From positions 1 through 30,440 of the forward strand of contig CAAGJR010000069.1 of the NCBI GenBank assembly GCA_900770265.1: 30,440 bases of DNA. Direction: 5' to 3'. A program made the translations under genes and the position numbers. Of the stretch, positions 1-7,179 are shown piece after piece; the first letter of the stretch is position 1, and the number at the start of each line of letters is the position of its first letter. The stretch comes from an uncultured Acidaminococcus sp. Its GTDB lineage: Bacteria > Bacillota > Negativicutes > Acidaminococcales > Acidaminococcaceae. Under the pieces are notes generated by a model. It worked only from the letters and a program-made list of their open reading frames with translations, ran no database searches and was not told the DNA's origin.

Positions 1-107
1 GCTTCCTCCAGCTTTTTGGCAGCCAGTTCCTTATATTCTTTCAGGATGCCGGGCATGTATTGGGCCGGCATTTCTTCCGTTCCGATTTCATATAATAAAT
101 TTGCCAT
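1..107 (-). CDS. glyS: Glycine-tRNA ligase beta subunit, N-terminal fragment
   Basis: Only the first 35 codons are inside the window; the gene runs off the left edge. Translation from the ATG at 105-107 begins MANLLYEIGTEEMPAQYMPG, which matches the conserved start of GlyS (LLxEIGTEELP). GlyS is the beta subunit of the alpha2beta2 bacterial glycyl-tRNA synthetase; it carries tRNA-binding and editing-like domains, while catalysis sits in GlyQ. The start lies 6 nt after the glyQ stop codon, so the two are co-transcribed and probably translationally coupled. Identity is secure from the motif and the gene order; the rest of the protein cannot be judged here. Confidence 0.93.
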   Translation of the reverse strand, partial: MANLLYEIGTEEMPAQYMPGILKEYKELAAKKLEE

Positions 108-113
108 GATCTC

Positions 114-986
114 TTACCCTCTCTTCAGCATGGGGAAACCCAGTTTTTCCCGTTGTTCCACATAGGCCGCGGCACACAGACGAGCCAGTGCCCGCACCCG
201 GGAGATGTAGTTCGTCCGTTCGCTGACGCTGATGGCGCCCCGGGCATCCAGCAGGTTGAAGGTGTGGGAGCATTTCAGCACATAGTCGTAGGCCGGACGG
301 ATGTTGCCGGTGAGGATGACCCGTTTGGCTTCCTTTTCGTACTTGTCGAACAGGTCGAACAGCAGGTCGATGTCGGCGATGTCGAAGCTGTACCGGGACT
401 GTTCCACTTCGTTGGTATGGAACACGTCACCGTAGGTCACGTTGCCCACCCACTGCAGGTCGTAGACGTTTTCCACGCCCTGGATGTACATGGCCAGCCG
501 TTCCAGGCCGTACGTGATTTCCACAGCCACCGGTTTGATGTCGATGGAGCCTACCTGCTGGAAGTAGGTGAACTGGGTGATTTCCATGCCATCCAGCCAG
601 ACTTCCCAGCCCATGCCCCAGGCGCCCAGAGTAGGAGATTCCCAGTTGTCTTCCACGAACCGGATATCGTGTTCTTCCGGATGGATGCCCAGTTCCCGCA
701 GGCTTTCCAGGTACAGTTCCTGGATGTTGCAGGGGGACGGCTGCATGATCACCTGGAACTGGTGGTGCTGGTACAGCCGGTTGGGGTTGTCGCCGTAACG
801 GCCGTCAGCCGGGCGGCGGGACGGTTCCACATAGCACACGTTCCAGGGTTCAGGCCCCAGTACCCGCAGAAAGGTGGAAGGGTTCATGGTGCCGGCGCCC
901 TTTTCCACGTCGTAGGGTTGGGCCATGATGCAGCCCTGGTTGGCCCAGTACTTCTGCAAGTTCAAAATGATGGTTTGAAAATCCAT
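114..986 (-). CDS. glyQ: Glycine-tRNA ligase alpha subunit
   Basis: 290 residues, the normal length for GlyQ. It begins MDFQTIILNLQKYWANQGC and holds the family segments QPYDVEKGAGTMNPSTFLR (about residues 23-41), EPSRRPADGRYGDNPNRL (about 55-72) and GWEVWLDGMEITQFTYFQQ (about 125-143), which build the class II catalytic core and the glycine and ATP sites. It attaches glycine to tRNA-Gly together with GlyS. The ATG at 986 follows a good ribosome binding site (GGAGGAG, about 6 nt upstream). The leader in front is a T-box riboswitch, so expression should rise when uncharged tRNA-Gly accumulates. The assignment is firm. Confidence 0.97.
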   Translation of the reverse strand: MDFQTIILNLQKYWANQGCIMAQPYDVEKGAGTMNPSTFLRVLGPEPWNVCYVEPSRRPADGRYGDNPNRLYQHHQFQVIMQPSPCNIQELYLESLRELGIHPEEHDIRFVEDNWESPTLGAWGMGWEVWLDGMEITQFTYFQQVGSIDIKPVAVEITYGLERLAMYIQGVENVYDLQWVGNVTYGDVFHTNEVEQSRYSFDIADIDLLFDLFDKYEKEAKRVILTGNIRPAYDYVLKCSHTFNLLDARGAISVSERTNYISRVRALARLCAAAYVEQREKLGFPMLKRG

Positions 987-1002
987 TTTCTCTCCTCCTA
1001 TA

Positions 1003-1058
1003 CAAAAACTCCCGTCTCTGTAATATAGACAGGATACTCTACATTACAGGGACGGGAG
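1003..1058 (-). terminator. T-box-controlled intrinsic terminator
   Basis: On the minus strand CTCCCGTCCCTGTAAT (1043-1058) pairs with ATTACAGAGACGGGAG (1009-1024), a 16-bp stem with one G-U pair, followed by TTTTTG. The 5' arm overlaps the sequence the T-box would use to form the antiterminator, as expected for an on/off switch of glyQS. Confidence 0.92.
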
Positions 1059-1150
1059 GTTGTTCCGCGGTTCCACCCTGTTTGCTGCCCAAGGCAGCCT
1101 CTCTTGTGAAGCGAACGCTCCGGGATGCCAACCCCTTCATTGCGTATTAC
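1003..1150 (-). promoter_or_regulatory. T-box riboswitch leader (glycine) upstream of glyQ
   Basis: Read on the minus strand, the leader carries the T-box hallmark AGGGTGGAACCGCGG (1065-1079), directly preceded by a perfect GCTGCC-TTG-GGCAGC hairpin (1084-1098, stem III position) and followed by the intrinsic terminator. Upstream of stem III only about 50 nt remain to the predicted transcription start near 1148-1150. A small nested helix there (TGAAG pairing with CTTCA, and GGG pairing with CCC around a loop containing GGC, a glycine codon) is the likely Stem I and specifier. The T-box box and terminator are seen directly; the specifier assignment is inferred. Confidence 0.9.
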
Positions 1151-1156
1151 AGAGGA

Positions 1157-1185
1157 ACTATAACAAATCCGGCGGAACTTGTCAA
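1157..1185 (-). promoter_or_regulatory. Sigma-A type promoter of glyQS
   Basis: Minus-strand -35 TTGACA (1180-1185, consensus), 17-nt spacer, -10 TATAGT (1157-1162). The start would fall near 1148-1150, just ahead of the T-box leader. Confidence 0.85.
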
Positions 1186-1201
1186 GAGGAGCGCATTCCC
1201 C

Positions 1202-1256
1202 AGTCACTAGTCCCTAGTCACTAGTCACCAGCCGATGGAAGCCAGCTGCCGCTGGC
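1202..1256 (+). repeat. REP-like intergenic element, copy A
   Basis: Four tandem 7-mers (AGTCACT, AGTCCCT, AGTCACT, AGTCACC) at 1202-1229 followed by AGCCGATGGAAGC and the hairpin GCCAGC-TGCC-GCTGGC (1241-1256). The same design occurs at 11267, 25224 (reverse) and 26437. It lies between the 3' end of the ATPase gene and the glyQS promoter. Confidence 0.85.
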
Positions 1257-1266
1257 AAAAAAATAT

Positions 1267-2478
1267 TTACCACTTCTCATCCAGCAGGAAGTCCCGGATA
1301 TTTTTATGGATAATCCCATTCTGACTCCTGTCGATTTCATCCATAGAGACAACGTATTTGGGATAATTATCGCGGATTTCTTCATAGACACCGAACTCTC
1401 GCCGGACGGTTTCCTCGGAAGCCAAAAGGTAGGTGACCTGGATATAGATTCTTTTTCCCTGCTTCTGGGCAATAAAATCGACTTCTTTATCTTTGAATTT
1501 ACCGACTGTGACCTGATATCCTCTCCGAAGCAATTCCAGAAATACGATATTTTCCAAAACTAGATTGATATCCCTCAGGTTTCCCCCAAAAACGGCTTCT
1601 CTGATTCCATGATCTGCAATGTAGTATTTTTCCTGTACGCTAAGCAGTTTCTTTCCTACAAGATCCTGCCGTTTGACGGGATAAAACAGAAAAGCCTCTT
1701 CCCCTGCGCGAAGATAATTCATAACCGTTTCCGGTGCAACCCTGCGGCCCTCGTTTTTAAGATATTTCGAAATGGTAGTAGCCGAAAAAGTTTGTCCGAT
1801 ATTGGCCGTTACGTACATCAGGATTCGTTCCAGAAGATCAACATCTCGGATGGCATTCCGTTTGATGATATCTTTCAGTTCCACTGCATTATAGAGATCC
1901 TGGAGATATTGTTTTGCCGCTGTCTGGTTATACTGCAATTCTCCCAGATAGGGCATGCCTCCAAACAGCAGATATTGTCGGAAACCTTCGCTTACAGATA
2001 TTGATGGTGTAAGCGTATGGATCATTTCCAAAAACTCACAGAATGAAAAAGGATAGATGACGAATTCCACATATCGCCCTGCTAAATAAGTCGCCAACTC
2101 ACCGGACAGCAGTTTCGCATTGGATCCTGTAATATAGATATCAGCATTTAGATCAACCCGGAAAGAATTGATTGCCTTTTCCCAATTCTCTACTTCCTGG
2201 ATTTCATCAAAAAATAGATATACTTTCCCTGATAACCCCTTCGTTCTCTCTACCACTTCCTGATAAAGGGCCTGCGCCGTGCAAAGAGGAGCAAACGCCA
2301 GTGATTCAAAATTATAAGAAATCAGGTGATCCCTGGGAATTCCCCGTTTCTCCAGTTCCTGCTGAATCAATTGCAGCATAATGGATTTTCCGGAACGACG
2401 GATTCCCGTAATGATTTTGACGAGATTTGTATCAATGAAAGGTAAGATTCGATTCATGTATAACTTCCGCTGGATCAT
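1267..2478 (-). CDS. AAA-family ATP-binding protein with C-terminal DUF4143
   Basis: 403 residues. An N-terminal AAA_14-type ATPase has Walker A GIRRSGKS at 25-32 and Walker B VYLFFDE at 86-92, then the family segment TGSNAKLLSGELATYLAGR. The C-terminal DUF4143 domain ends with EVDFIAQKQGKRIYIQVTY, which resembles the core strand pair of a PD-(D/E)XK nuclease fold, but with QVT where an active enzyme would have ExK. Its cellular role is not established. ATG at 2478 follows GGAGAG. A paralogue of nearly equal length lies at 23818-25011 with the Walker motifs at the same positions. The gene is less GC-rich than its neighbours and has a long inverted repeat just upstream, which suggests lateral gain. 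Confidence 0.9.
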   Translation of the reverse strand: MIQRKLYMNRILPFIDTNLVKIITGIRRSGKSIMLQLIQQELEKRGIPRDHLISYNFESLAFAPLCTAQALYQEVVERTKGLSGKVYLFFDEIQEVENWEKAINSFRVDLNADIYITGSNAKLLSGELATYLAGRYVEFVIYPFSFCEFLEMIHTLTPSISVSEGFRQYLLFGGMPYLGELQYNQTAAKQYLQDLYNAVELKDIIKRNAIRDVDLLERILMYVTANIGQTFSATTISKYLKNEGRRVAPETVMNYLRAGEEAFLFYPVKRQDLVGKKLLSVQEKYYIADHGIREAVFGGNLRDINLVLENIVFLELLRRGYQVTVGKFKDKEVDFIAQKQGKRIYIQVTYLLASEETVRREFGVYEEIRDNYPKYVVSMDEIDRSQNGIIHKNIRDFLLDEKW

Positions 2479-2495
2479 TTTTCTCTCCTTTATTC

Positions 2496-2545
2496 AGTTA
2501 TAACTGTTAAAAATTGTTTTCATTAGTATTTTAACAGTTATAACT
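2496..2545. repeat. 17-bp-arm inverted repeat upstream of the DUF4143 ATPase
   Basis: AGTTATAACTGTTAAAA (2496-2512) is matched exactly by TTTTAACAGTTATAACT (2529-2545), with a 16-nt spacer. Each arm itself contains the palindrome AGTTATAACT; the two palindrome centres are 40 nt apart. It ends 18 nt before the ATPase start codon. It could be a double operator, a 5'-UTR hairpin, or both. A repeat of the same arm length, but different sequence, precedes the second DUF4143 gene. Confidence 0.9.
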
Positions 2546-2647
2546 TTTAAAATCAATTCATTGTCGTTGCACGCAATGAAAGAGCGTCTAAATATGATAT
2601 TATTACTAATCTATGTTTACGTTTTTAGAAAAATTTTACGAAACCTA

Positions 2648-2676
2648 TTGAGACTCTTCAAGAAACTGGATATCAT
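2648..2676 (+). promoter_or_regulatory. Likely promoter of the XRE regulator gene
   Basis: -35 TTGAGA (2648-2653), 17-nt spacer, -10 TATCAT (2671-2676), with the ATG 33 nt further on. The hexamers match consensus at five and four of six bases. Confidence 0.55.
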
Positions 2677-2709
2677 AGATAAAAATATATTTTGAAACGG
2701 AGAACATTT

Positions 2710-3084
2710 ATGGATACAGCACTGGTTAGCCGATTAAAAGAAATCATGAAAAAACGCAAAATAACCATCGCCGAGTTGTCTAGAATCACGGGAATTAGTA
2801 ATTCGTCTCTTTCAGAATATCTTAAGGGAAAGTATAGCCCAAAACAGGATAAAATCGCACTAATAGCAACCGCTCTCGATGTTAATCTAGACTGGTTGAT
2901 AGGTCTCGATGCCTCACAAAAAGAGAAAGAACTCATAAACCCCGAGATTACCCAGCTCGCTCATGAAATAATGAAAAATCCTATTGGTCGTAAAATTTTT
3001 AGTGCTGCTAAAAATCTATCATCTGAAGATATGTGGATAGTATTAGGCTTTATCGAAGGTCTTAAGGCAAAAGGAAAAATGTGA
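2710..3084 (+). CDS. XRE-family helix-turn-helix regulator
   Basis: 124 residues, one of only two plus-strand genes here. The N-terminal half (about residues 5-57) is a Cro/C1-type HTH: ITIAELSRITGISNSSLSEY, with GKYSPKQDKIALIATALDV completing the five-helix fold. The C-terminal half (EITQLAHEIMKNPIGRKIF...) is helical and has no enzymatic motif, and no LexA-like peptidase residues are seen. The ATG at 2710 is preferred over a TTG at 2692 because GGAGA lies 6 nt before it. Base composition is clearly AT-rich relative to the window, a sign of transfer. It probably represses its own or a nearby promoter; a link with the ATPase at 1267-2478, which is transcribed away from it, is possible but unproven. 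No phage genes surround it. Confidence 0.85.
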   Translation: MDTALVSRLKEIMKKRKITIAELSRITGISNSSLSEYLKGKYSPKQDKIALIATALDVNLDWLIGLDASQKEKELINPEITQLAHEIMKNPIGRKIFSAAKNLSSEDMWIVLGFIEGLKAKGKM

Positions 3085-3255
3085 TAGCCAGCAATCATTC
3101 ATTATTTTCTTATAGTATTGCTCATATTATCTTCTGTGGAAATGGCCACGTTTCTAATCCATGACGACCTCATTACACCTTCTATTTTCCTAGGATTACA
3201 TTTCTTTTAGGCGATTATCAATATTTTTTCAACAAAACATTCTTCATGTAGATAT

Positions 3256-3311
3256 AAAAAAGAACTTCCTTTGCTCCCCAATTCGCTAAGAATCAGAAAG
3301 AAAGGAAGTTC
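3256..3311 (-). terminator. Intrinsic terminator after the tRNA (dnaG-rpoD-tRNA unit)
   Basis: On the minus strand GAACTTCCTTT (3301-3311) and AAAGGAAGTTC (3262-3272) form an 11-bp stem followed by a run of six T. There is no obvious terminator between rpoD and the tRNA, so this may end both. Confidence 0.85.
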
Positions 3312-3325
3312 GCATAGTGGCGGTT

Positions 3326-3400
3326 TGGTGGGCCCACTTGGATTCGAACCAAGGACCAACCGGTTATGAGCCGGGGGCTCTACCGCTGAGCTATAGGCCC
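3326..3400 (-). tRNA. tRNA with CAU anticodon (Ile2 or elongator Met)
   Basis: A 75-nt cloverleaf including an encoded CCA (3326-3328). Acceptor arms GGGCCTA/TGGGCCC, D arm GCTC-AGCGGTA-GAGC, anticodon loop CTCATAA (CAT), T arm CTTGG-TTCGAAT-CCAAG, discriminator A. The acceptor stem resembles Firmicutes tRNA-Ile, which favours Ile2 (CAU turned into k2CAU by TilS), but elongator Met cannot be excluded by eye. The outermost anticodon-stem pair reads C-U, a mismatch. The gene starts 40 nt beyond the rpoD stop. Confidence 0.93.
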
Positions 3401-3439
3401 AATGCAAAAATTATATAACAGGAAGCAAATCCCTGTCAA

Positions 3440-5215
3440 TTATTCCAGGAATTCCTTCAGGGGTTTGCTGCGCTTCGGGCTCCGCAGTTTCCGCAGGGCC
3501 TTGGCTTCGATCTGCCGGATCCGTTCCCGGGTGACCCCGAAATACTGACCCACTTCTTCCAGCGTCCGGGTCCGCCCGTCCAGCAGGCCGAACCGCAGTT
3601 CCAGCACCCGGCGTTCCCGGGCACTCAGGTGTTCCTGCAGCACCTTGCCCAGCTGTTCCTGCAGCAGGGTATAGGAAGCTGCATCCGCCGGAGACGGTGC
3701 CTCCTGGTCTTCGATGAAGTCGCCCAGATGGGAGTCTTCTTCTTCGCCGATAGGCGTTTCCAGAGAAACCGGTTCCTGGGCGATCTTCTGGATTTCCCGT
3801 ACCCGTTCCACAGGCACATCCATTTCCTTGGCGATTTCTTCCGGCGTCGGTTCCCGGCCCAGTTCCTGGAGCAGCTGGCGGGATACCCGCACCAGTTTGT
3901 TGATGGTTTCCACCATGTGCACCGGGATCCGGATGGTCCGGGCCTGGTCGGCGATGGCACGGGTGATGGCCTGCCGGATCCACCAGGTGGCATACGTACT
4001 GAACTTGAACCCTTTGTTGTAGTCGAATTTTTCAACGGCCTTGATCAGACCCAGGTTCCCTTCCTGGATCAGATCCAGGAACAGCATGCCCCGGCCCACA
4101 TACCGTTTGGCGATGCTGACCACCAGACGCAGGTTGGCTTCGGACAGGCACTTCTTGGCGTTGTCGCCGCAGAATTCCATGCGGTGCAGCAGCCGGTTGA
4201 ACTTTTTCTTGCCTTCTTCGATCTGTTTCTGGGTGTCCTCATCCACCTTCTGGTGGGCGGCCTTGTCCTCGATGACAGCGAACAGTTCCTGCAGGGTGCC
4301 CAGGTAGCTCTTGTCGGCTTCCTCTCCCTTGGGAATATCTGCTGTCTTCACATCGTGCATCACTTTGTATTTGTTTTCCGTGAGCAGCCGGTTCAGCCGT
4401 TTCTTTTCATCCATGGTGAACGCGGTGATCAGATCCTGATACTGGTCATGGTCCAGCACATGGTCCGTGTTGGCCAGCATCTGGGCCCGTTTGTAGGCCA
4501 GGGAGACGCTGCGGTTGTCCACCCACACGCTTTCCTTGGTCAGCAGGTCATTGGCCTGTTCCAGCAGCTTGCCGATGGCCAGCCGCTTGTTCACCGGTTC
4601 GAATTCCCCGTCGGGTTTATCCCCCTTCAGGATGGCTTTGGCCTGGTTGCCCTTGTCGGCCCGTTTGGCCAGCTTGATTTCATCATCACCGGCCAGCAGG
4701 GGCACCCGGCCGATTTCTTTCAGATACATGCGGACCGGGTCGTCCACGATGACCCCTTCCGGAACGGACAGGTTGGCCAGTTCCGATTCGTCCACTTTCA
4801 GTTCGTCTTCATCGATGTTTTCCGGTTCTTCCTCTTCGGAACCATCATCGACCACTTCGATGTTCTTTTCTGCCAGTTTGGAATAGATGGCATCCATTTC
4901 ATCCACGGACACGTCATCTACATTCTGCAGCCGGTCCTGAATCTCTTTATAGGTGAGAACGCCGTGATTCTTCTTGGCCAGCGCTTCAAACTCGGCGATG
5001 TACTCTGCCGTGGTCTTGGGCTTGTCTTTCTTGCTCGTCTTGCTTCTGCTCTTCGTTGCTGAGCCCGCCTTTCCCGTGGTTTTTGCCGCCTTCTTCTTCT
5101 TTGGAACAGCCTTGGCCTTTACCGCTGCAGGGGCTTTGGCCTCACTCTGTCCTTCTTTCGATGTCACTTTCTGGGACACCTGCGGCTCCAATTCTTTCTT
5201 TTCTTTCTCAGTCAT
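3440..5215 (-). CDS. rpoD: Primary sigma factor RpoD (sigma-70/SigA)
   Basis: 591 residues. The N-terminal tail is rich in Lys, Ala and Thr (about 1-68), followed by region 1.1 (about 68-120) and an acidic linker (125-145). Region 1.2 begins DDPVRMYLKEIGRVPLL (158-174); region 2 spans 353-425 (EANLRLVVSIAKRYVGRG, then KFSTYATWWIRQAITRAI, covering the -10 binding helix). Region 3 is about 433-510, and region 4 about 525-590 with the -35 helix TLEEVGQYFGVTRERIRQIE. Between regions 1.2 and 2 sits an insertion of about 160 residues; Bacillus SigA has almost none. The start has GGAGG 9 nt upstream, and dnaG ends 48 nt upstream, the classic Firmicutes dnaG-rpoD pair. Confidence 0.97.
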   Translation of the reverse strand: MTEKEKKELEPQVSQKVTSKEGQSEAKAPAAVKAKAVPKKKKAAKTTGKAGSATKSRSKTSKKDKPKTTAEYIAEFEALAKKNHGVLTYKEIQDRLQNVDDVSVDEMDAIYSKLAEKNIEVVDDGSEEEEPENIDEDELKVDESELANLSVPEGVIVDDPVRMYLKEIGRVPLLAGDDEIKLAKRADKGNQAKAILKGDKPDGEFEPVNKRLAIGKLLEQANDLLTKESVWVDNRSVSLAYKRAQMLANTDHVLDHDQYQDLITAFTMDEKKRLNRLLTENKYKVMHDVKTADIPKGEEADKSYLGTLQELFAVIEDKAAHQKVDEDTQKQIEEGKKKFNRLLHRMEFCGDNAKKCLSEANLRLVVSIAKRYVGRGMLFLDLIQEGNLGLIKAVEKFDYNKGFKFSTYATWWIRQAITRAIADQARTIRIPVHMVETINKLVRVSRQLLQELGREPTPEEIAKEMDVPVERVREIQKIAQEPVSLETPIGEEEDSHLGDFIEDQEAPSPADAASYTLLQEQLGKVLQEHLSARERRVLELRFGLLDGRTRTLEEVGQYFGVTRERIRQIEAKALRKLRSPKRSKPLKEFLE

Positions 5216-5263
5216 TGGGGCGTTCCCTCCTTTCTACCAAATAAGAAAAATCAACCCTTCCGG

Positions 5264-7075
5264 TCACTGGACCGGCCGTGTCAATTTCCCTATCTCCATT
5301 TTTATTCGCCGACATTCCTCTAATTCCTGCAAAAATTTTTCATTTCCCTCTTTTTCATACTTTTCCGCCAGCTGGCTGTGTTTTTCATATTCCTTATCCA
5401 GCGCCGCCACCTGCAGCCGGTTCAGGCAGTCCGTCAGGATGGACGGCAGGGTCGAAGGCTGCACATTCAGGCTCAGGATCCGGGTCAGTTCCGTCTGGGC
5501 CTCCTGGCCCAGGCCGGCGAACAGATCCCGGGGATCCTGCAGCGTCCCCTGCTGCACGGCCTGGAGGAACGCCTGGAAGATTTCCTGCCGGGCCGGGGTG
5601 GTGAAGGCCTCCAGGCTGGCGATGCCCTCCTGCCCGGGCTGGGGCGGGATGCCCTCCAGAAAGGCCCGCAGAACCAGCCGCTCGGCCTGTTCCGTGGGGC
5701 TGGTCAGTTTTTCCCGGCGCTGGGTCAGCCATTCCGGATTGAAGGGTTTCTTCTCCCCGTCCCGATGGGTCAGCTTCCGGTATTCGCTCTGGATCAGGCC
5801 TTCATCGATGGCCAGCCGCCGGGCCAGGTCCCGGATCCGTTCGCCCACTTCCACGTCGCTGGTGCAGTCCAGGAAGAAAGGCAGCACTTTGGCCACCGCC
5901 TCCACCTTGCCTCCCAGGGTCTCCGTATCGCAGGCCGCCAGGGTGGTATCCACCTGGTAATCCATGCCCGGTTTGGCATTCTTCAGCAGCTCTTCGAAGG
6001 CCTCCCGGCCCTCCTTGCGGATGAACTCATCTGGATCCTTGCCGTCAGTCACGTGCATGACCCGGCATTTCAGCCCGGCCCGCAGCGCCAGGGGAATGGC
6101 CCGCATGGCCGCTGCCCGGCCGGCCCGGTCGCTGTCGAAGCAGAACACCACTTCCGGGGTCAGCCGTTTCAGCAGCGCCGCCTGGTGCTCCGTGAACGCC
6201 GTCCCCATGGAGGCCACCGCCCAGTCGATGCCGGCCGCATGGAGGCTGATGGCATCCATATGGCCTTCCACGATCAGGGCCTGCTGCCGTTTCCGGATGG
6301 CCGGAGCCGCCCGGTCCAGGCCGAACAGCAGGTTCCCCTTGTGGAACCAGGCCGTTTCCCCGGTGTTCATGTACTTGGCCGGCGAGGCGTCCTTGTTCAG
6401 GATCCGGCCGGTGAAACCCACCACCCGGCCCCGGGGATCCTTGATGGGGATCATGACCCGTTCCCGGAATTTGTCATACACGCCGCTGGTCTGCCGCCGG
6501 TTCACCAGGCCTGCCTTCAGCAGCACTTCTTCCTTCACGCCCCGGCCTTCCAGGGCCCGGGCCAGGGTGGTGAAATCCGGCGGAGCCATGCCCAGATCGA
6601 AGGAATCGATGATGTCCCGTCCGATGCCCCGTCCGGCCAGGTACTGGATGCCCAGCTGGCCGTACCGGGTGTTCACCAGGCAGGAGTGGAAGAACCGGGC
6701 CGCCAGATCATTGGCTGCCAGCACTTCCTTCGTCTCCTTTTCCCGGGCGATCTCCCGGGCGGTCTTGGCCCGTTCCGGCACCGGGATGCCATATTTTTCG
6801 GCCATCTGCTTCAGGGCCTCGGGAAAGGTCAGGTTGTCCCGTTTCATCACATAGGAGAATACATCGCCCCCGGCTCCGCAGCCGAAGCAGTGGAACAGCC
6901 CCTTGGCCGGATCCACCGTGAACGAAGGTGTCTTTTCCCCATGAAAAGGACAGCAGCCCCAATACCGGCTGCCCTTCCGCTTCAGGTTCACGGTCTCCGA
7001 AACGATGCTCACCAGATCGGCTGCCTGACGCACCTGCTCTTTGAAATTGGCGAATTTCTCTTTCATGTCATCCAT
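5264..7075 (-). CDS. dnaG: DNA primase
   Basis: About 603 residues. The N-terminal CHC2 zinc-binding domain shows CCPFHGEKTPSF and FHCFGCGAGG (about residues 40-75). The TOPRIM catalytic core carries ALIVEGHMDAISLH (acidic Glu) and VFCFDSDRAGRAA (DxD), typical of primase. The C-terminal third is the less conserved DnaB-helicase-interacting region. It makes RNA primers for lagging-strand synthesis. I chose the ATG at 7075 (MDDMKEKF) because AGGA lies 8 nt upstream; an in-frame ATG at 7084 (MSPMDD) has its AGG directly abutting the codon. It sits directly upstream of rpoD on the same strand and is separated from ppsR by a strong terminator. Confidence 0.96.
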   Translation of the reverse strand: MDDMKEKFANFKEQVRQAADLVSIVSETVNLKRKGSRYWGCCPFHGEKTPSFTVDPAKGLFHCFGCGAGGDVFSYVMKRDNLTFPEALKQMAEKYGIPVPERAKTAREIAREKETKEVLAANDLAARFFHSCLVNTRYGQLGIQYLAGRGIGRDIIDSFDLGMAPPDFTTLARALEGRGVKEEVLLKAGLVNRRQTSGVYDKFRERVMIPIKDPRGRVVGFTGRILNKDASPAKYMNTGETAWFHKGNLLFGLDRAAPAIRKRQQALIVEGHMDAISLHAAGIDWAVASMGTAFTEHQAALLKRLTPEVVFCFDSDRAGRAAAMRAIPLALRAGLKCRVMHVTDGKDPDEFIRKEGREAFEELLKNAKPGMDYQVDTTLAACDTETLGGKVEAVAKVLPFFLDCTSDVEVGERIRDLARRLAIDEGLIQSEYRKLTHRDGEKKPFNPEWLTQRREKLTSPTEQAERLVLRAFLEGIPPQPGQEGIASLEAFTTPARQEIFQAFLQAVQQGTLQDPRDLFAGLGQEAQTELTRILSLNVQPSTLPSILTDCLNRLQVAALDKEYEKHSQLAEKYEKEGNEKFLQELEECRRIKMEIGKLTRPVQ

Positions 7076-7115
7076 GGGACTCATCCTGTTCTTTCTGCAA
7101 TAGTATTCTTATTCG

Positions 7116-7158
7116 ACGAAAAAGAGGAAATTCCTGCTTTTCGCAGGGATTTCCTCTT
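7116..7158 (-). terminator. Intrinsic terminator after ppsR
   Basis: On the minus strand AAGAGGAAATCCCTGC (7143-7158) pairs with GCAGGAATTTCCTCTT (7122-7137), a 16-bp stem with one mismatch and a 5-nt loop, running into TTTTTCG. It closes the ccpN-ppsR unit ahead of dnaG. Confidence 0.85.
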
Positions 7159-7179
7159 GACAAGGCAAAAGTTCCGTTT

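Noticed and set aside
2480..3260. Prophage or integrative element
   Set aside because: Only a lone XRE gene and a DUF4143 ATPase; no integrase, structural gene or attachment repeat could be found, so I list it only as a possible remnant.
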